Positions 1-11,895 of a stretch of DNA of 64,000 nt are shown here, piece by piece (position 1 is the stretch's first letter; every line of letters begins with the position of its first letter). Below the pieces are notes generated by a model, which searched no databases, was not told the DNA's origin, and saw only the letters and a program-made list of their open reading frames with translations. The stretch is taken from NCBI RefSeq assembly GCF_016714285.1, contig NZ_JADJNN010000003.1, forward strand, positions 1-64,000, given 5' to 3'. The translations under genes were made by a program, and so were the position numbers. The DNA is from Nannocystis sp. GTDB taxonomy: Bacteria; Myxococcota_A; Polyangia; Nannocystales; Nannocystaceae.

Positions 1-1529
1 AGTTGATCTGACTGGCGCGCCCCGTGGTGGGTCTCGCAGGCCTCCGTGCGCATCGCCAGCCACTCCTGCGCGTAGGTGTCGAGGCGGGGCTGCACCCGTG
101 CCCAGGTGTCGGCCGCGTAGGCGACCTTGGTGCCGGCGATCGCCGTCTGGACCGCCTGGCTGCGGGCGTCGTCCCAGACGCCGACGAGCTCGGCGTCGAT
201 GTCCTGGCACACGGGCGCGGCCGCCGGGAGCAGGGTGGCCGCGCCGAAGCTGCCGGCGCCGACGAAGCCGGCGAGCGCGGCCGAGGCGAACCAGCGACGC
301 CGGGTCTGCGCCGGATCCTTGGCGAGTTCGGCGAGCAGCGCCGTCATCGACGGCCAGCGCTTGCTGGCGTCGACGGCGAGGCCGCGGACGAGCACCCGGC
401 GGAGCCAGCCCGGCACGCGGTTGTTCGGTCCGGGCTCCTGCAGGCGCCCGGTCGTCACGCCAGCGATCAGCGTGCCGAGCGAGCTGCAGTCGAAGGGGTG
501 GATGCCGTAGAGGCCCTCGTGCAGGCTGACGCAGAAGCTAAATTGATCGCTCTGCGCGTTGGCGATGCGGCCCTCGTGCTGCTCCGGGGCCATGTACGCC
601 GGCGTGCCCATGATGGCGCCGGTGCGGGTGAGCGGCGTGTCGAGCAGGCTGCCCTTTGGCGCGCCCTGCTGGTTGTAAGCCCCGCTCTCGGGGGTGGCGG
701 ACAGCTCCTCGCTGCCGGCGTGCTCGAGCGCGCGGGCGAGGCCGAAGTCGAGGACCTTGACCGCGCCGTCGTCGCCGACGAGCACGTTGTGGGGCTTGAA
801 GTCGCGGTGGACGATGCCGGCGCGGTGAGCCGCCTCGAGGCCGCGACCGGCGAGAATAAAGGTGTGAAGCACGGAGCGCCACGGCCTCGCCTCGCTCTTG
901 AGCCAGGCGTCGAGGCTGTGGCCGCGGACGAACTCCATGGCGATGAAGATCTCGTGGTCGAGCGGCTCGACCTCGTAGACGGTGACGATGTTGGGATGGG
1001 AGAGGCGGGCCATCGCCTGCGCCTCGCGGAGCAGGCGGGTGCGGCCGTGTTGGTCGTGGCGGGTGGCCTCGCCGCGCAGCACCTTGACGGCGACTTTGCG
1101 GTCGAGCTGGTCGTCGTACGCGGTGTACACGACGCCCATGCCACCCTCGCCCAGGCGGTCGAGAACGGTGAAGCGGCCGATCTTGACGGGCTGGGCCCGG
1201 TTGCGGAACAGGCGGGCCTTGACGAGGTCGCGGGCGCGGCGGTCCTCGTCGCTCGGAGGCGGCGCGAGCTGGCGGCGGCTCGCGCCGTCGCCGTTGCTGA
1301 GCATGGTGGGGGCGAGGAGCGGTGAAGCGTGGTGCTCGTCGCGGGGGTCGGAGTCAGGGAGGGGAGTGCGGGTCTCGTCGAGGTCGATTGGCAGGGGAGT
1401 GAGCGTCTTCTCCAGGGCAGGGGGGAGCGGGGTCTGAGTCTTGGCGAGCGCCAGCTCGGGGTGGGGGCCACGACCATCCGACGACGCGAGCGTCTGGTCG
1501 AGACTGAGCTCGCGTGGTTCGTCATTCAT
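1..1529 (-). CDS. Ser/Thr protein kinase, 3' end outside window
   Basis: Hanks-type Ser/Thr kinase; about 509 residues are visible and the C-terminus lies beyond base 1. A 115-residue N-terminal tail carries three 11-residue repeats with TPLP at residues 33, 44 and 55. The kinase domain follows: glycine loop GEGGMG near 128, VAVKV lysine 149, HRDFKPHN at 241, DFG at 261, GTPAYMAPEQ activation-segment end. A hydrophobic segment near residue 420 probably crosses the membrane. The part after it (VGVWDD, DTWARV, ACETHH) resembles the same region of the kinase-TPR protein at 3474-6743, so TPRs probably follow off-window. Start ATG 1529 was chosen because the frame reads MNDEPREL and lies 101 bases after the sigma-factor gene on the same strand. 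Confidence 0.93.
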   Translation of the reverse strand, partial: MNDEPRELSLDQTLASSDGRGPHPELALAKTQTPLPPALEKTLTPLPIDLDETRTPLPDSDPRDEHHASPLLAPTMLSNGDGASRRQLAPPPSDEDRRARDLVKARLFRNRAQPVKIGRFTVLDRLGEGGMGVVYTAYDDQLDRKVAVKVLRGEATRHDQHGRTRLLREAQAMARLSHPNIVTVYEVEPLDHEIFIAMEFVRGHSLDAWLKSEARPWRSVLHTFILAGRGLEAAHRAGIVHRDFKPHNVLVGDDGAVKVLDFGLARALEHAGSEELSATPESGAYNQQGAPKGSLLDTPLTRTGAIMGTPAYMAPEQHEGRIANAQSDQFSFCVSLHEGLYGIHPFDCSSLGTLIAGVTTGRLQEPGPNNRVPGWLRRVLVRGLAVDASKRWPSMTALLAELAKDPAQTRRRWFASAALAGFVGAGSFGAATLLPAAAPVCQDIDAELVGVWDDARSQAVQTAIAGTKVAYAADTWARVQPRLDTYAQEWLAMRTEACETHHGARQSDQ

Positions 1530-1630
1530 GGCCACCCTCCGGATCACCCGTAGCATCGAGGGGACGAGTGTCGTCCGCGGCGGAAACAATTGCCTTGATC
1601 AAGAAGAACATCAGGCTGGCCGCGCGCGCC

Positions 1631-2248
1631 TCACTTGCGCTGCTTCAGGTCGTCGCGAAGATGCCGCGCCCAGCTCTCGAGGTCCGAGACCGTGCTGTGC
1701 AGCAGCGCCGGTGACGCGGCGAGCTGCTCGAGCTGCGCCTCGAGCAGCTGCTTGGCCCGACGGATGCGCGTGCGCGCGGTGCCCTCGGGGATCTCGAGCA
1801 CGTCGCCGATGTCTCGCGCTGTCATGTTCTCCCAGAAGTACAGCTCGAGGATCATCTGCGACTCGATCGGGATCTTGCGCATGGCCTGCAGCAGCAGCCG
1901 TGTCTCCTGGGCCTGGGCCAGCAGGGTGGTAGGGGTCGGGCCGAGATCCTCGACCGAGCGCTCGGCCACGTCGAAGCGATCCCCGTCGCGTCGCTTGCCG
2001 CGGTAATGCTCGAGCAAGATGTTGCGCGCGACCCCAAAGAGGTACGCCTGGAAGCTGGTCCCCTCGCGCATCCGAGCCTGTGTCTCCAGGAGCACGAGGA
2101 AGGTCCGCTGGATGAGGTCCGGCGCGTGCTCGCCCGCCTTGCTGCGAAAGAACCGCGATAAAGCGTCGTAGAAGCGCTCAAAGAGCACCTCTCCGGCATC
2201 CTCGTCGCCGCCTCGCCAGGCCACCAGGAGCTGCTGATCATCCATCAC
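1631..2248 (-). CDS. RNA polymerase sigma factor, ECF type
   Basis: Extracytoplasmic-function-like sigma-70 factor of 205 residues. Region 2 includes LIQRTFLVLLE and the AYLFGVARNILLEHYR helix; region 4 has the helix-turn-helix MTARDIGDVLEIPEGTARTRIRRAKQ. It should direct core RNA polymerase to a small set of promoters. It lies immediately upstream of, and co-oriented with, the kinase at 1-1529, a pairing known in myxobacteria and planctomycetes where phosphorylation may control the factor. No anti-sigma gene is adjacent, which fits kinase-linked ECF groups (inference). The C-terminal 30 residues after region 4 are an extension of unknown role. Confidence 0.92.
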   Translation of the reverse strand: MMDDQQLLVAWRGGDEDAGEVLFERFYDALSRFFRSKAGEHAPDLIQRTFLVLLETQARMREGTSFQAYLFGVARNILLEHYRGKRRDGDRFDVAERSVEDLGPTPTTLLAQAQETRLLLQAMRKIPIESQMILELYFWENMTARDIGDVLEIPEGTARTRIRRAKQLLEAQLEQLAASPALLHSTVSDLESWARHLRDDLKQRK

Positions 2249-2412
2249 GGGGCCGCATGTTAGCCAAAATCGCGAGCGCTGGGCCAGCGCGGGTGAGGAC
2301 CCCGGTTCGAACCATGGTCAGCCATAGAAAATTCTCCGGCTTGCAGGCAATTGGTCGGGCATCGAGGATCACTAGTCCCCTGAAGCGCGGTGCGGTGGGA
2401 GCGGAGACAGCC

Positions 2413-3462
2413 ATGAAGACCTTTATCAACAGCAACAACCTCCTTGCGATGGCCCTGATGTCCGTGGCAGCCGCCACGGGCTGTGACACCGGGGACGACG
2501 CCGACTTCGGCGCCGGCGACGTGACCGAGCGCTGCACCAACGGCTGCGGCATCAAGCTCAACACCTTCCTGTTCGGCAAGCTGGAGGCTGGCGAGCTCGC
2601 CCGCGACTTCACCGAGATCTACAACGACACCCGCCTCGCCGAGGTGCGCCTGCTGTGCACCAAGGATGGGAAGCAGGCGTGGCGCTTCCCCAAGTCGTGC
2701 AAGGAGAAGCCGACCTTCAAGCTCGAAGAGGTGTGGTCCGACCGGGGTGAGCTCAAGGGCAAGGCTGAGGGCCTCGAGTTCGGGCGCGCCGACTTCCTCA
2801 AGTCGGAGTGGGACATCGCGTTCTACGAGAACGGCCAGCAGAACGACCAGGTCACGCTCACCGTGAACAAGTACGAGGAGCAGCCCGGCTTCCACTTCTA
2901 CACCTTCGACTATCCGAACACCGACCAGAGCGGCCCGAAGGACACCCTGACGGTCCCGGCCTGCAAGGAGACGCTCGACCCCGTGACCGGCCAGTACGTT
3001 GGCACCAAGGCCGTAGCGATCGAGGACATCGTCGTCGACACCACCACCGGGGTTATCGACCGCAAGAAGGGCATGATCTACATCGCCTGTGTCTCCGCGG
3101 CGGTCGGCAAGGCGACGCTCTGGGGCTTCACGCCCTACGACGCGCAGGTCGATGTCGAGAACTTCACCACCGCGGTGCGGGTCGTCCGCGCCGACTACTG
3201 CGGCGACGGCGACTCGTGGACCACGGTCGGCAACGCGCTGCAGCTCGCGGACAAGTGGGGCTACAGCAGCTTCAACAACAACCCCGGCCCGACCGAGGCG
3301 CTCTGGGGCGAGCACGGCGCGGCCTGCCTCGGCACGCCGCGCTGGCAGGGCACGTACAGCTACAGCGACGTGACCTGCAACGGCAACAAGATCGAGCCGT
3401 GCAAGGTCGGCGCTGACCTCGGCACCTACGAGGGCACGAAGTTCTGGTCGACCCTCCCCTAG
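2413..3462 (+). CDS. ADYC-domain lipoprotein
   Basis: Predicted lipoprotein of 349 residues. The start ATG at 2413 has GGAG about 10 bases upstream and gives a signal peptide ending in the lipobox AAATGC; the longer upstream reading frame lacks this logic. The mature protein contains Cys-rich segments, and the C-terminal part shows RADYCGDGDSWTTVGN followed by a GHxAACLGTPRW-like stretch (here GEHGAACLGTPR). This motif set defines a myxobacterial domain of unknown function usually called ADYC. Likely anchored in the outer membrane or periplasm. It is transcribed divergently from the sigma factor with 164 bases between, so both may share a regulatory region. Function unknown. Confidence 0.85.
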   Translation: MKTFINSNNLLAMALMSVAAATGCDTGDDADFGAGDVTERCTNGCGIKLNTFLFGKLEAGELARDFTEIYNDTRLAEVRLLCTKDGKQAWRFPKSCKEKPTFKLEEVWSDRGELKGKAEGLEFGRADFLKSEWDIAFYENGQQNDQVTLTVNKYEEQPGFHFYTFDYPNTDQSGPKDTLTVPACKETLDPVTGQYVGTKAVAIEDIVVDTTTGVIDRKKGMIYIACVSAAVGKATLWGFTPYDAQVDVENFTTAVRVVRADYCGDGDSWTTVGNALQLADKWGYSSFNNNPGPTEALWGEHGAACLGTPRWQGTYSYSDVTCNGNKIEPCKVGADLGTYEGTKFWSTLP

Positions 3463-3473
3463 TCGGCGGCGGG

Positions 3474-6743
<3,270 letters not shown>

Positions 6744-6997
6744 GCGCCCCGGCGGGCGCCTTCGCGCGGCGTACGCGTGCCATTGTCGGGTTCGACATGG
6801 CCGTTGCGACCTGTGCGATCGAACATGTCCTAACGGATAGGCGAGGCTGATTCGCGCGCCCCCGAGGCGTTATTTTGCATGATCGTCCGTATATTTGTAT
6901 CAGTGGGGCACGAGGCCAACTTTTCGCCACTGCACCGCGACCAGGAGCCTCGTTGGGGCGGTAGGAACTTGGCCGCCTTGGTACTAAGATGCCGCCG

Positions 6998-8464
6998 ATG
7001 TCACGCGCTTTTCTTCGGACCTGCCTCACCGCCTCTGGTCTGGTCGCTGTCGCTGTCGCCACCGCGGCGCTGACCGTCGCCTGCTCCGTGGTCACGAAGG
7101 TCGACTACAACGAATGCGTGAGCAGCGACGAGTGTCGCGGCGCGTTCGGGCTCGGGTGGGTCTGCGGCGACGCGGGGCTGTGCCAGGAGGTGGAGACCCT
7201 CAAGCGCTGCGACAGGGTGTTCCCGGAGGACCTGTTCACCAACCCGGATGCCTACCGCGACGCGATCATCTTCGGCTCGCTGTTCGACCACAACACAGCG
7301 GACGGCGACCTCATCCTGGTCAACGCCGCCAGCCTGGCGATCGACGAGGCCAACGCCTCCGGCCTCACGGAAGGGCGGCTGTTTGGCATCGTCCACTGCG
7401 ACTATCAGGAAGACCCGAAGATCGACGCGCTGACCTCGGAAGAGGCCACCGTGGCGTCTGCGAAGTACCTCGTGGACGAGCTCGGCGCGATCGCCATCAT
7501 CGGCCCGGGCTATTCCAGCCTCGCCGAGGCGCTGTTCAAGGAGCTCCAGAGGCCCGAGCACGATCCCACCGCCGTCATCATCTCGCCTTCGGCCACCAGC
7601 GACAGCCTCACTGACATCGATGTCCGCGACGGCGACAAGCCGGGCCTGTTCTGGCGCACCGCTCCGCCTGACGGGCAGCTCGGGGCCAACTTGGCCGGGC
7701 ACATGACCGCCGAGAACGTCACCAGCGCCACGGTCATCTACGCGAACGACGCCTACGGCAGCGGCCTCGCCACCGCGTTGCAGCAGAACTACGACGGCAC
7801 CATCGAGCTGCTCGCCTTCACCACCCAGGACGACATCCTGGCCCACGTGCAGACGGTCAGCAAGAAGGCTCCGGGCGACGACGTCGGCGTCGTGTTCATC
7901 GGCTCGGAGGTGTCCCAGGCGACGGCCTTTCTCAACGCGGCCCAGCCCTACGCCTTCTATGCCATGTCGCGCATCTACCTCGGCGACGCGGCCTACAACA
8001 AAGATTTCCTCGACGGCACCAAGGAGGCGGCAAGCCTCTATCCGCGGGTCCGTGGGGTCTTTCCGGGTGCGCCCGCCGGCGACAATTACGACTCGTTCGT
8101 GTCGCGCTACCTCGCGGTCTTCAAGCAGAACCCGAAGGACGCCTCGTACTCGTCGCAGACCTACGATGCCACCTGGCTGGCCATCTATGGCACGGCCTGG
8201 GCCGAGTACCAGCGCAAGGGCGAGCTGACCGGCCTGAACGTGGCCTTCGGCCTGCAGCGCATCAGCGACACCAAGGGCGTCGCGGTCGACATCAGCCGCG
8301 ACGGCTGGAACGTCGTGAAGCGCGAGTTCAAGGCCGGGCACAGCATCGACATCACCGGCGCCTCGGGTGATCTCCAGTACGACCCGGAGACGGAGGAGAC
8401 CACCGCGACCGTCGTCTACTGGCAGATCAAGCCGGACGGTACCGCCTTCGAGAACGTGCCGTGA
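6998..8464 (+). CDS. Periplasmic substrate-binding lipoprotein (Leu/Ile/Val-type)
   Basis: About 488 residues. Signal peptide with lipobox TVAC, then a short Cys-rich linker (ECVSSDECRGAF...CGDAGLCQEV), then a type I periplasmic-binding fold. Family signs are AASLAIDEANASG, IAIIGPGYSS, IISPSATSDSLT, ATVIYANDAYGSGLA and SSQTYDATWLAIYG. Such proteins bind branched-chain amino acids or small organic ligands. No permease or ATPase genes are nearby, so it may serve a receptor or a distant transporter. A second ATG nine bases upstream (6989) is equally possible. The gene is followed by a kinase on the same strand after 137 bases, which raises the possibility of a ligand-sensing pair (inference). 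Confidence 0.88.
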   Translation: MSRAFLRTCLTASGLVAVAVATAALTVACSVVTKVDYNECVSSDECRGAFGLGWVCGDAGLCQEVETLKRCDRVFPEDLFTNPDAYRDAIIFGSLFDHNTADGDLILVNAASLAIDEANASGLTEGRLFGIVHCDYQEDPKIDALTSEEATVASAKYLVDELGAIAIIGPGYSSLAEALFKELQRPEHDPTAVIISPSATSDSLTDIDVRDGDKPGLFWRTAPPDGQLGANLAGHMTAENVTSATVIYANDAYGSGLATALQQNYDGTIELLAFTTQDDILAHVQTVSKKAPGDDVGVVFIGSEVSQATAFLNAAQPYAFYAMSRIYLGDAAYNKDFLDGTKEAASLYPRVRGVFPGAPAGDNYDSFVSRYLAVFKQNPKDASYSSQTYDATWLAIYGTAWAEYQRKGELTGLNVAFGLQRISDTKGVAVDISRDGWNVVKREFKAGHSIDITGASGDLQYDPETEETTATVVYWQIKPDGTAFENVP

Positions 8465-8601
8465 GGTGTGTGCGGGCTCATGGCTCCAGCCGGTGCGCGT
8501 GCTGTGGCCAGGCGCGGGCCCGAGCGGTCGGACCCTCCGAGGCCCTCACTCGTACCACGGCGATGGATCGTGTACGCTCGGCACGATAGAGGTTGAAGTA
8601 C

Positions 8602-10218
8602 GTGGCAGGCCAAGAAACACCCAATCCAGCGCGGACGATCATCTCTGCCGCCGGCGTGCCGCAGCCGATGACGGGTGAGTTCGTGGCCCGCAGCAGCGAT
8701 GGCATGGGCGCCGGTATGGGCGCCAATCTCGTCGGGGTGGCCCTCCTGGGCCGTTATCAGGTCCAGGCCCATATCGGCGACGGCGGCATGGGCACCGTGT
8801 ACCTCGCCGAGCACACGACGATCCTCAAGAAGTTCGCGGTCAAGGTCCTGAGCGCCGAGCTATCGGTGCGCCCCGACCACGTCGACCGCTTCATGCGTGA
8901 GGCCCGGTCGGCCTCGATGATCAACCACCCCAACGTCGTCGAGATCACGGACTTCGGGGTCACGCCGGACGGCCAGCCCTTCTTCGTGATGGAGTACCTG
9001 CAGGGCAAGGACCTCTCGCAGGTGCTCGCCGAGGCGGGCTCGTTGCCGTGGAAGCGGGTCCGGTTGATCGCGCTGCAGATCTGCCACGCGCTGCAGGCCG
9101 CCCACGACCAGGGCGTGATCCACCGCGACATGAAGCCGGGCAACGTCGTGCTGGTCAAGCGCGGCAACACCCCGGAGCACGTCAAGGTCCTCGACTTCGG
9201 CATCGCCAAGGTGCTCGGTCAGGAGGGCGAGGTGAAGGGCCTGACCCAGAGCGGCATGGTCGTCGGCACGCCCGAGTACATGTCGCCCGAGCAGGGCTGG
9301 GGCCAGCCGGTCGACCACCGCGGCGACATCTATGCCCTCGGCGTCATCATCTACGAGCTCCTCACCGGCAAGATCCCGTTCTCGGGCTCGACGATGATGG
9401 AGATCCTGAACCGGCACATGTTCGAGGTGCCGGACGTGAAGCACCCGAACATCCCCGATGAGGTCGGCGCGATCATCCTCAAGGCGATGCAGAAGGACCG
9501 GGCGCTGCGCTTCCAGTCGATGAACGAGCTCGGCGCGGCGATCGAGGCCGTCGGCACGGGGGCCAGCCCGGTCACCGTGGTCGACGAGGAGATCAAGACC
9601 CCCTGGGGGCCCGTCACCGCCCGCTTCACTTCGGTGTCGCCGGTGGTCATGCCGCAGCAGCGCAGCTGGGTGTGGCTCAGCGTGCTCTCGGCGGTCATCG
9701 CCGTCGGCGCCCTGGTGTTCGCCATGTGGCCCGACGCCGTCCCGGCGCCCGTGCAGCCGATGCAACCCGTCGTGGCTGCGCCGGTCGAGCCGAGCGAGAC
9801 ACCCGAGGTGGCGCCCAAGCCGGTCGTGCTGCCGCCCGAGGTCGAGAAGGTCCAGTTCACCATCACGACGCCCGGCGTCAACGCGCAGATCCTCGACGCC
9901 CGCGACGAGGGCATCTACGGCATGACCAACGACGCCGCCGGTGTGATGGTCAAGAAGTCCGACGAGCCGCTCGAGCTCATCCTCCGCGCCAAGGGCTTCG
10001 AGGACAACCGCTTCTCCATCATCCCCAACCAGGACAAGCGCTTCGACAAGGTCCTGGCCGCCACCAAGGCCGGCAGCACCTCCAAGCCAGTCCGACCCAA
10101 GGGCGACCCCAAGGTCGGCAAGCCGGACACCAAGCTGCCGACCGAGACCAAGGCCGTCGACCCCGGCGACGACAGCGGCCTCGGCAGCGACCTCAAGAAC
10201 CCCTTCGGCAAGAAGTGA
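8602..10218 (+). CDS. Ser/Thr protein kinase with transmembrane anchor
   Basis: Kinase of about 538 residues. GTG 8602 is preferred because AGAGG ends nine bases upstream; a TTG at 8593 abuts that sequence. Kinase motifs: GDGGMGTVYLA, FAVKVL lysine, HRDMKPGN, DFGIAK, GTPEYMSPEQGWG. After residue about 355 comes one membrane helix (WLSVLSAVIAVGALVFAMW), a Pro/Val/Glu-rich linker and a PEGA-like beta domain (VQFTITTPGVNAQI...LELILRAKGF). The tail is rich in Lys, Pro and Asp. It lacks the HRDFKP variant shared by the two other kinases here, so it belongs to a different subgroup. A perfect palindrome lies 16 bases after the stop. Confidence 0.95.
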   Translation: MAGQETPNPARTIISAAGVPQPMTGEFVARSSDGMGAGMGANLVGVALLGRYQVQAHIGDGGMGTVYLAEHTTILKKFAVKVLSAELSVRPDHVDRFMREARSASMINHPNVVEITDFGVTPDGQPFFVMEYLQGKDLSQVLAEAGSLPWKRVRLIALQICHALQAAHDQGVIHRDMKPGNVVLVKRGNTPEHVKVLDFGIAKVLGQEGEVKGLTQSGMVVGTPEYMSPEQGWGQPVDHRGDIYALGVIIYELLTGKIPFSGSTMMEILNRHMFEVPDVKHPNIPDEVGAIILKAMQKDRALRFQSMNELGAAIEAVGTGASPVTVVDEEIKTPWGPVTARFTSVSPVVMPQQRSWVWLSVLSAVIAVGALVFAMWPDAVPAPVQPMQPVVAAPVEPSETPEVAPKPVVLPPEVEKVQFTITTPGVNAQILDARDEGIYGMTNDAAGVMVKKSDEPLELILRAKGFEDNRFSIIPNQDKRFDKVLAATKAGSTSKPVRPKGDPKVGKPDTKLPTETKAVDPGDDSGLGSDLKNPFGKK

Positions 10219-10234
10219 GGGCCTGATGGCAGAA

Positions 10235-10260
10235 GGGACATGTCCTGCAGGACATGTCCC
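10235..10260. repeat. 26-base perfect palindrome, dispersed-repeat member and likely terminator
   Basis: GGGACATGTCCTG is followed directly by its exact inverse complement, flanked by AGAA on the left and TTTCT on the right. It sits between the ends of the convergent kinase (plus) and TPR-protein (minus) genes, so a bidirectional termination role is plausible. The words ACATGTCC and GGGACA recur at other gene ends in the window. Confidence 0.75.
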
Positions 10261-10310
10261 TTTCTGTCGCCGGTCCGAGGAATCTGGGCGTCACCCCGCA
10301 GCTCGGCGAA

Positions 10311-10328
10311 CATGTCCTGCAGGACATG
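10311..10328. repeat. 18-base perfect palindrome, second copy
   Basis: CATGTCCTGCAGGACATG is perfectly self-complementary and repeats the centre of the palindrome 50 bases upstream. It lies 31 bases beyond the stop of the minus-strand TPR gene. Confidence 0.7.
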
Positions 10329-10358
10329 GCCCCCCGATCTGCGAGGCGTCGCCGCGCT

Positions 10359-11225
10359 CTAGAAGCGCAGGCCGAGCGTGAGCCCGGCTCCGCGTGGCCC
10401 GGCGTAGGGCGCCAGCTGGGCCTTCTGTTCGGCGTTGCCCTTGTTCTTCTTGGTCGCCTTGAGGACGAGCACCGTGACGAGGCCGATGGCAGCCGCGCCA
10501 GCGACCGCGAAGCCGATGTCGGCGATGAGGGCGGAGGTCTTGCGGCCGTCGAGGGCGCTCTGGCCGGCGTCGGAGCAGAAGCGGCCGTCGCCAGCGTCCA
10601 TGCACTGGTCGAGGGCGTCCTTCTTCTGACCGGTGGCCTTGAGACCGAAGCCGACACCGAGGCCGAGTCCCACGGCGACACCCGCGGTGAGGGCGATGGC
10701 GGCGGGCCCGAACAGGCGGTCCTTCTTGGGCGGCGGCTGGTCCGTCGGCGGGTTGTTGGTCGGAGGATTCGGGTCGGGCTGCGGGTTGGTGACCGGGTTG
10801 GTCTGGTTCGCCGCGGCCGCGTCGCGCTCCTTCTGCTCCTTCTCCTTCTGTCTCTGATCGAGCGCCTGGATCCGGCGTGAGAGGGCCTCGCGCTCCTTCT
10901 CGGGGGCGAAGGCCCGGTACTGGTCGAGGTAGCGCCGCGAGTTGGCGAAGTCGCCGAGGCGCTCGTAGGCGTTGCCGATGTTGTAGAGGAGCTGGGGCTC
11001 CTTCGACAGCTCGTAGCTCTCCTGGAACGCGAGGATCGCCGACTCGTACGAGCCCTCGGTGTAGAGGCGCTCACCGTTGCGGTACAGCTCCTCGGCGCGC
11101 TTGAGGTTCGCGGCCCTCTCGTCGCCCGCAGGCGGCGCACTCGCAACCGCCTGCGCCGACACGCGGAGCGGCGCGAACGCGAGGCCGAGGCTCAGGAGGA
11201 GGACAGCGCTGTCTCGGATCTTCAT
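10359..11225 (-). CDS. TPR-containing envelope protein with two membrane segments
   Basis: Protein of 288 residues with an N-terminal signal peptide (KIRDSAVLLLSLGLAFAPLRVSAQA). Residues about 40-110 hold TPR-like repeats (AEELYRNGERLYTEGSYESAILAF, LLYNIGNAYERLGDFANSRRYL). A charged coiled stretch (RQKEKEQKER) and a Pro/Asn-rich linker follow, then two hydrophobic segments (AAIALTAGVAVGLGLGVGFGL and the GFAVAGAAAIGLVTVLVL stretch). Proteins of this layout are frequent in myxobacteria and lack a known function; they are presumed periplasmic with a membrane-anchored C-terminus. No operon partner is evident. Confidence 0.8.
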   Translation of the reverse strand: MKIRDSAVLLLSLGLAFAPLRVSAQAVASAPPAGDERAANLKRAEELYRNGERLYTEGSYESAILAFQESYELSKEPQLLYNIGNAYERLGDFANSRRYLDQYRAFAPEKEREALSRRIQALDQRQKEKEQKERDAAAANQTNPVTNPQPDPNPPTNNPPTDQPPPKKDRLFGPAAIALTAGVAVGLGLGVGFGLKATGQKKDALDQCMDAGDGRFCSDAGQSALDGRKTSALIADIGFAVAGAAAIGLVTVLVLKATKKNKGNAEQKAQLAPYAGPRGAGLTLGLRF

Positions 11226-11345
11226 GCGAACCTGGGGGCGGCCGGGCCGCGAATGGCGCCAGTATAGGGGCGCAGCGTCCAGGGAGGCAAGTACACCCGC
11301 CCGCCAAGGCAGGCCGGGCCTAGCTGCCCTTTGGGTCAGGCCCGC

Positions 11346-11846
11346 TCAGGCCTTGGTGCGCTCGGCCGCGAGTCGCTGACGCAGGTAGGGCGAGGCGAGC
11401 GGGGCCAGGGCGTCCTGCTCGGCGGGTGCGAGCCAGCGAAAGCCGCTGATCGAGCGCATGCAGCCGGCCGCGCCGCAGCCGCAGCGAAAAGGCGCGGCCA
11501 TGTCCCACTCGGAGCTCAGATAGTTGAAGCTGAGCTCCTCGCCGGCCACCAGCGGGCGAAGGGCGACCAGCTCCAGGCGATCGAAGACGAGGGCGCAGTT
11601 GGGGTCGCAGCTGTGATTGAGGTAGTCGTCGATCTCGCCGGTCCCGGCCTGGTGGCGGTGCTCGTCGATCTGGATCGTGTGCTGCGCCCGCTGCTCGACG
11701 AAGACCTCGGCGATCGCCATCAACACCTCACCGGCGGAGATCGCCTCCACGGCGAAGACTCCCAGTCCCTCGGCGCCGGGGCGTAACTCAATCTTCGGGC
11801 TCGACCAGGTGCGAGCCCGCGGCAACGGGGCGATACGAGCATCCAT
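11346..11846 (-). CDS. SET-domain protein-lysine methyltransferase
   Basis: About 166 residues. The SET signature is clear: EGLGVFAVEAISAGEVLM at the start, DDYLNHSCDPNC as the substrate and S-adenosylmethionine-binding NHSC motif, GEELSFNYLSSEW with the catalytic tyrosine, and a post-SET cysteine set CGCGAAGC that could hold zinc. Such enzymes methylate lysines of proteins; the bacterial target is unknown. ATG 11846 is preferred over the TTG at 11855. It stands alone on the minus strand between the TPR gene and the ABC exporter. Confidence 0.88.
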   Translation of the reverse strand: MDARIAPLPRARTWSSPKIELRPGAEGLGVFAVEAISAGEVLMAIAEVFVEQRAQHTIQIDEHRHQAGTGEIDDYLNHSCDPNCALVFDRLELVALRPLVAGEELSFNYLSSEWDMAAPFRCGCGAAGCMRSISGFRWLAPAEQDALAPLASPYLRQRLAAERTKA

Positions 11847-11895
11847 GGGTTCCAATCTTTAGACCGAGAGCCTAAACCCGGGCCTAGCCCAATGA

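Noticed and set aside
2300..2311. GGTTCGAACC, like a tRNA T-loop
   Set aside because: The bases on either side cannot form the T-arm, acceptor or anticodon stems on either strand, so no tRNA is called.
6998..8464. Full ABC importer operon for branched-chain amino acids
   Set aside because: Only the binding protein is present; no permease or ATPase genes flank it.
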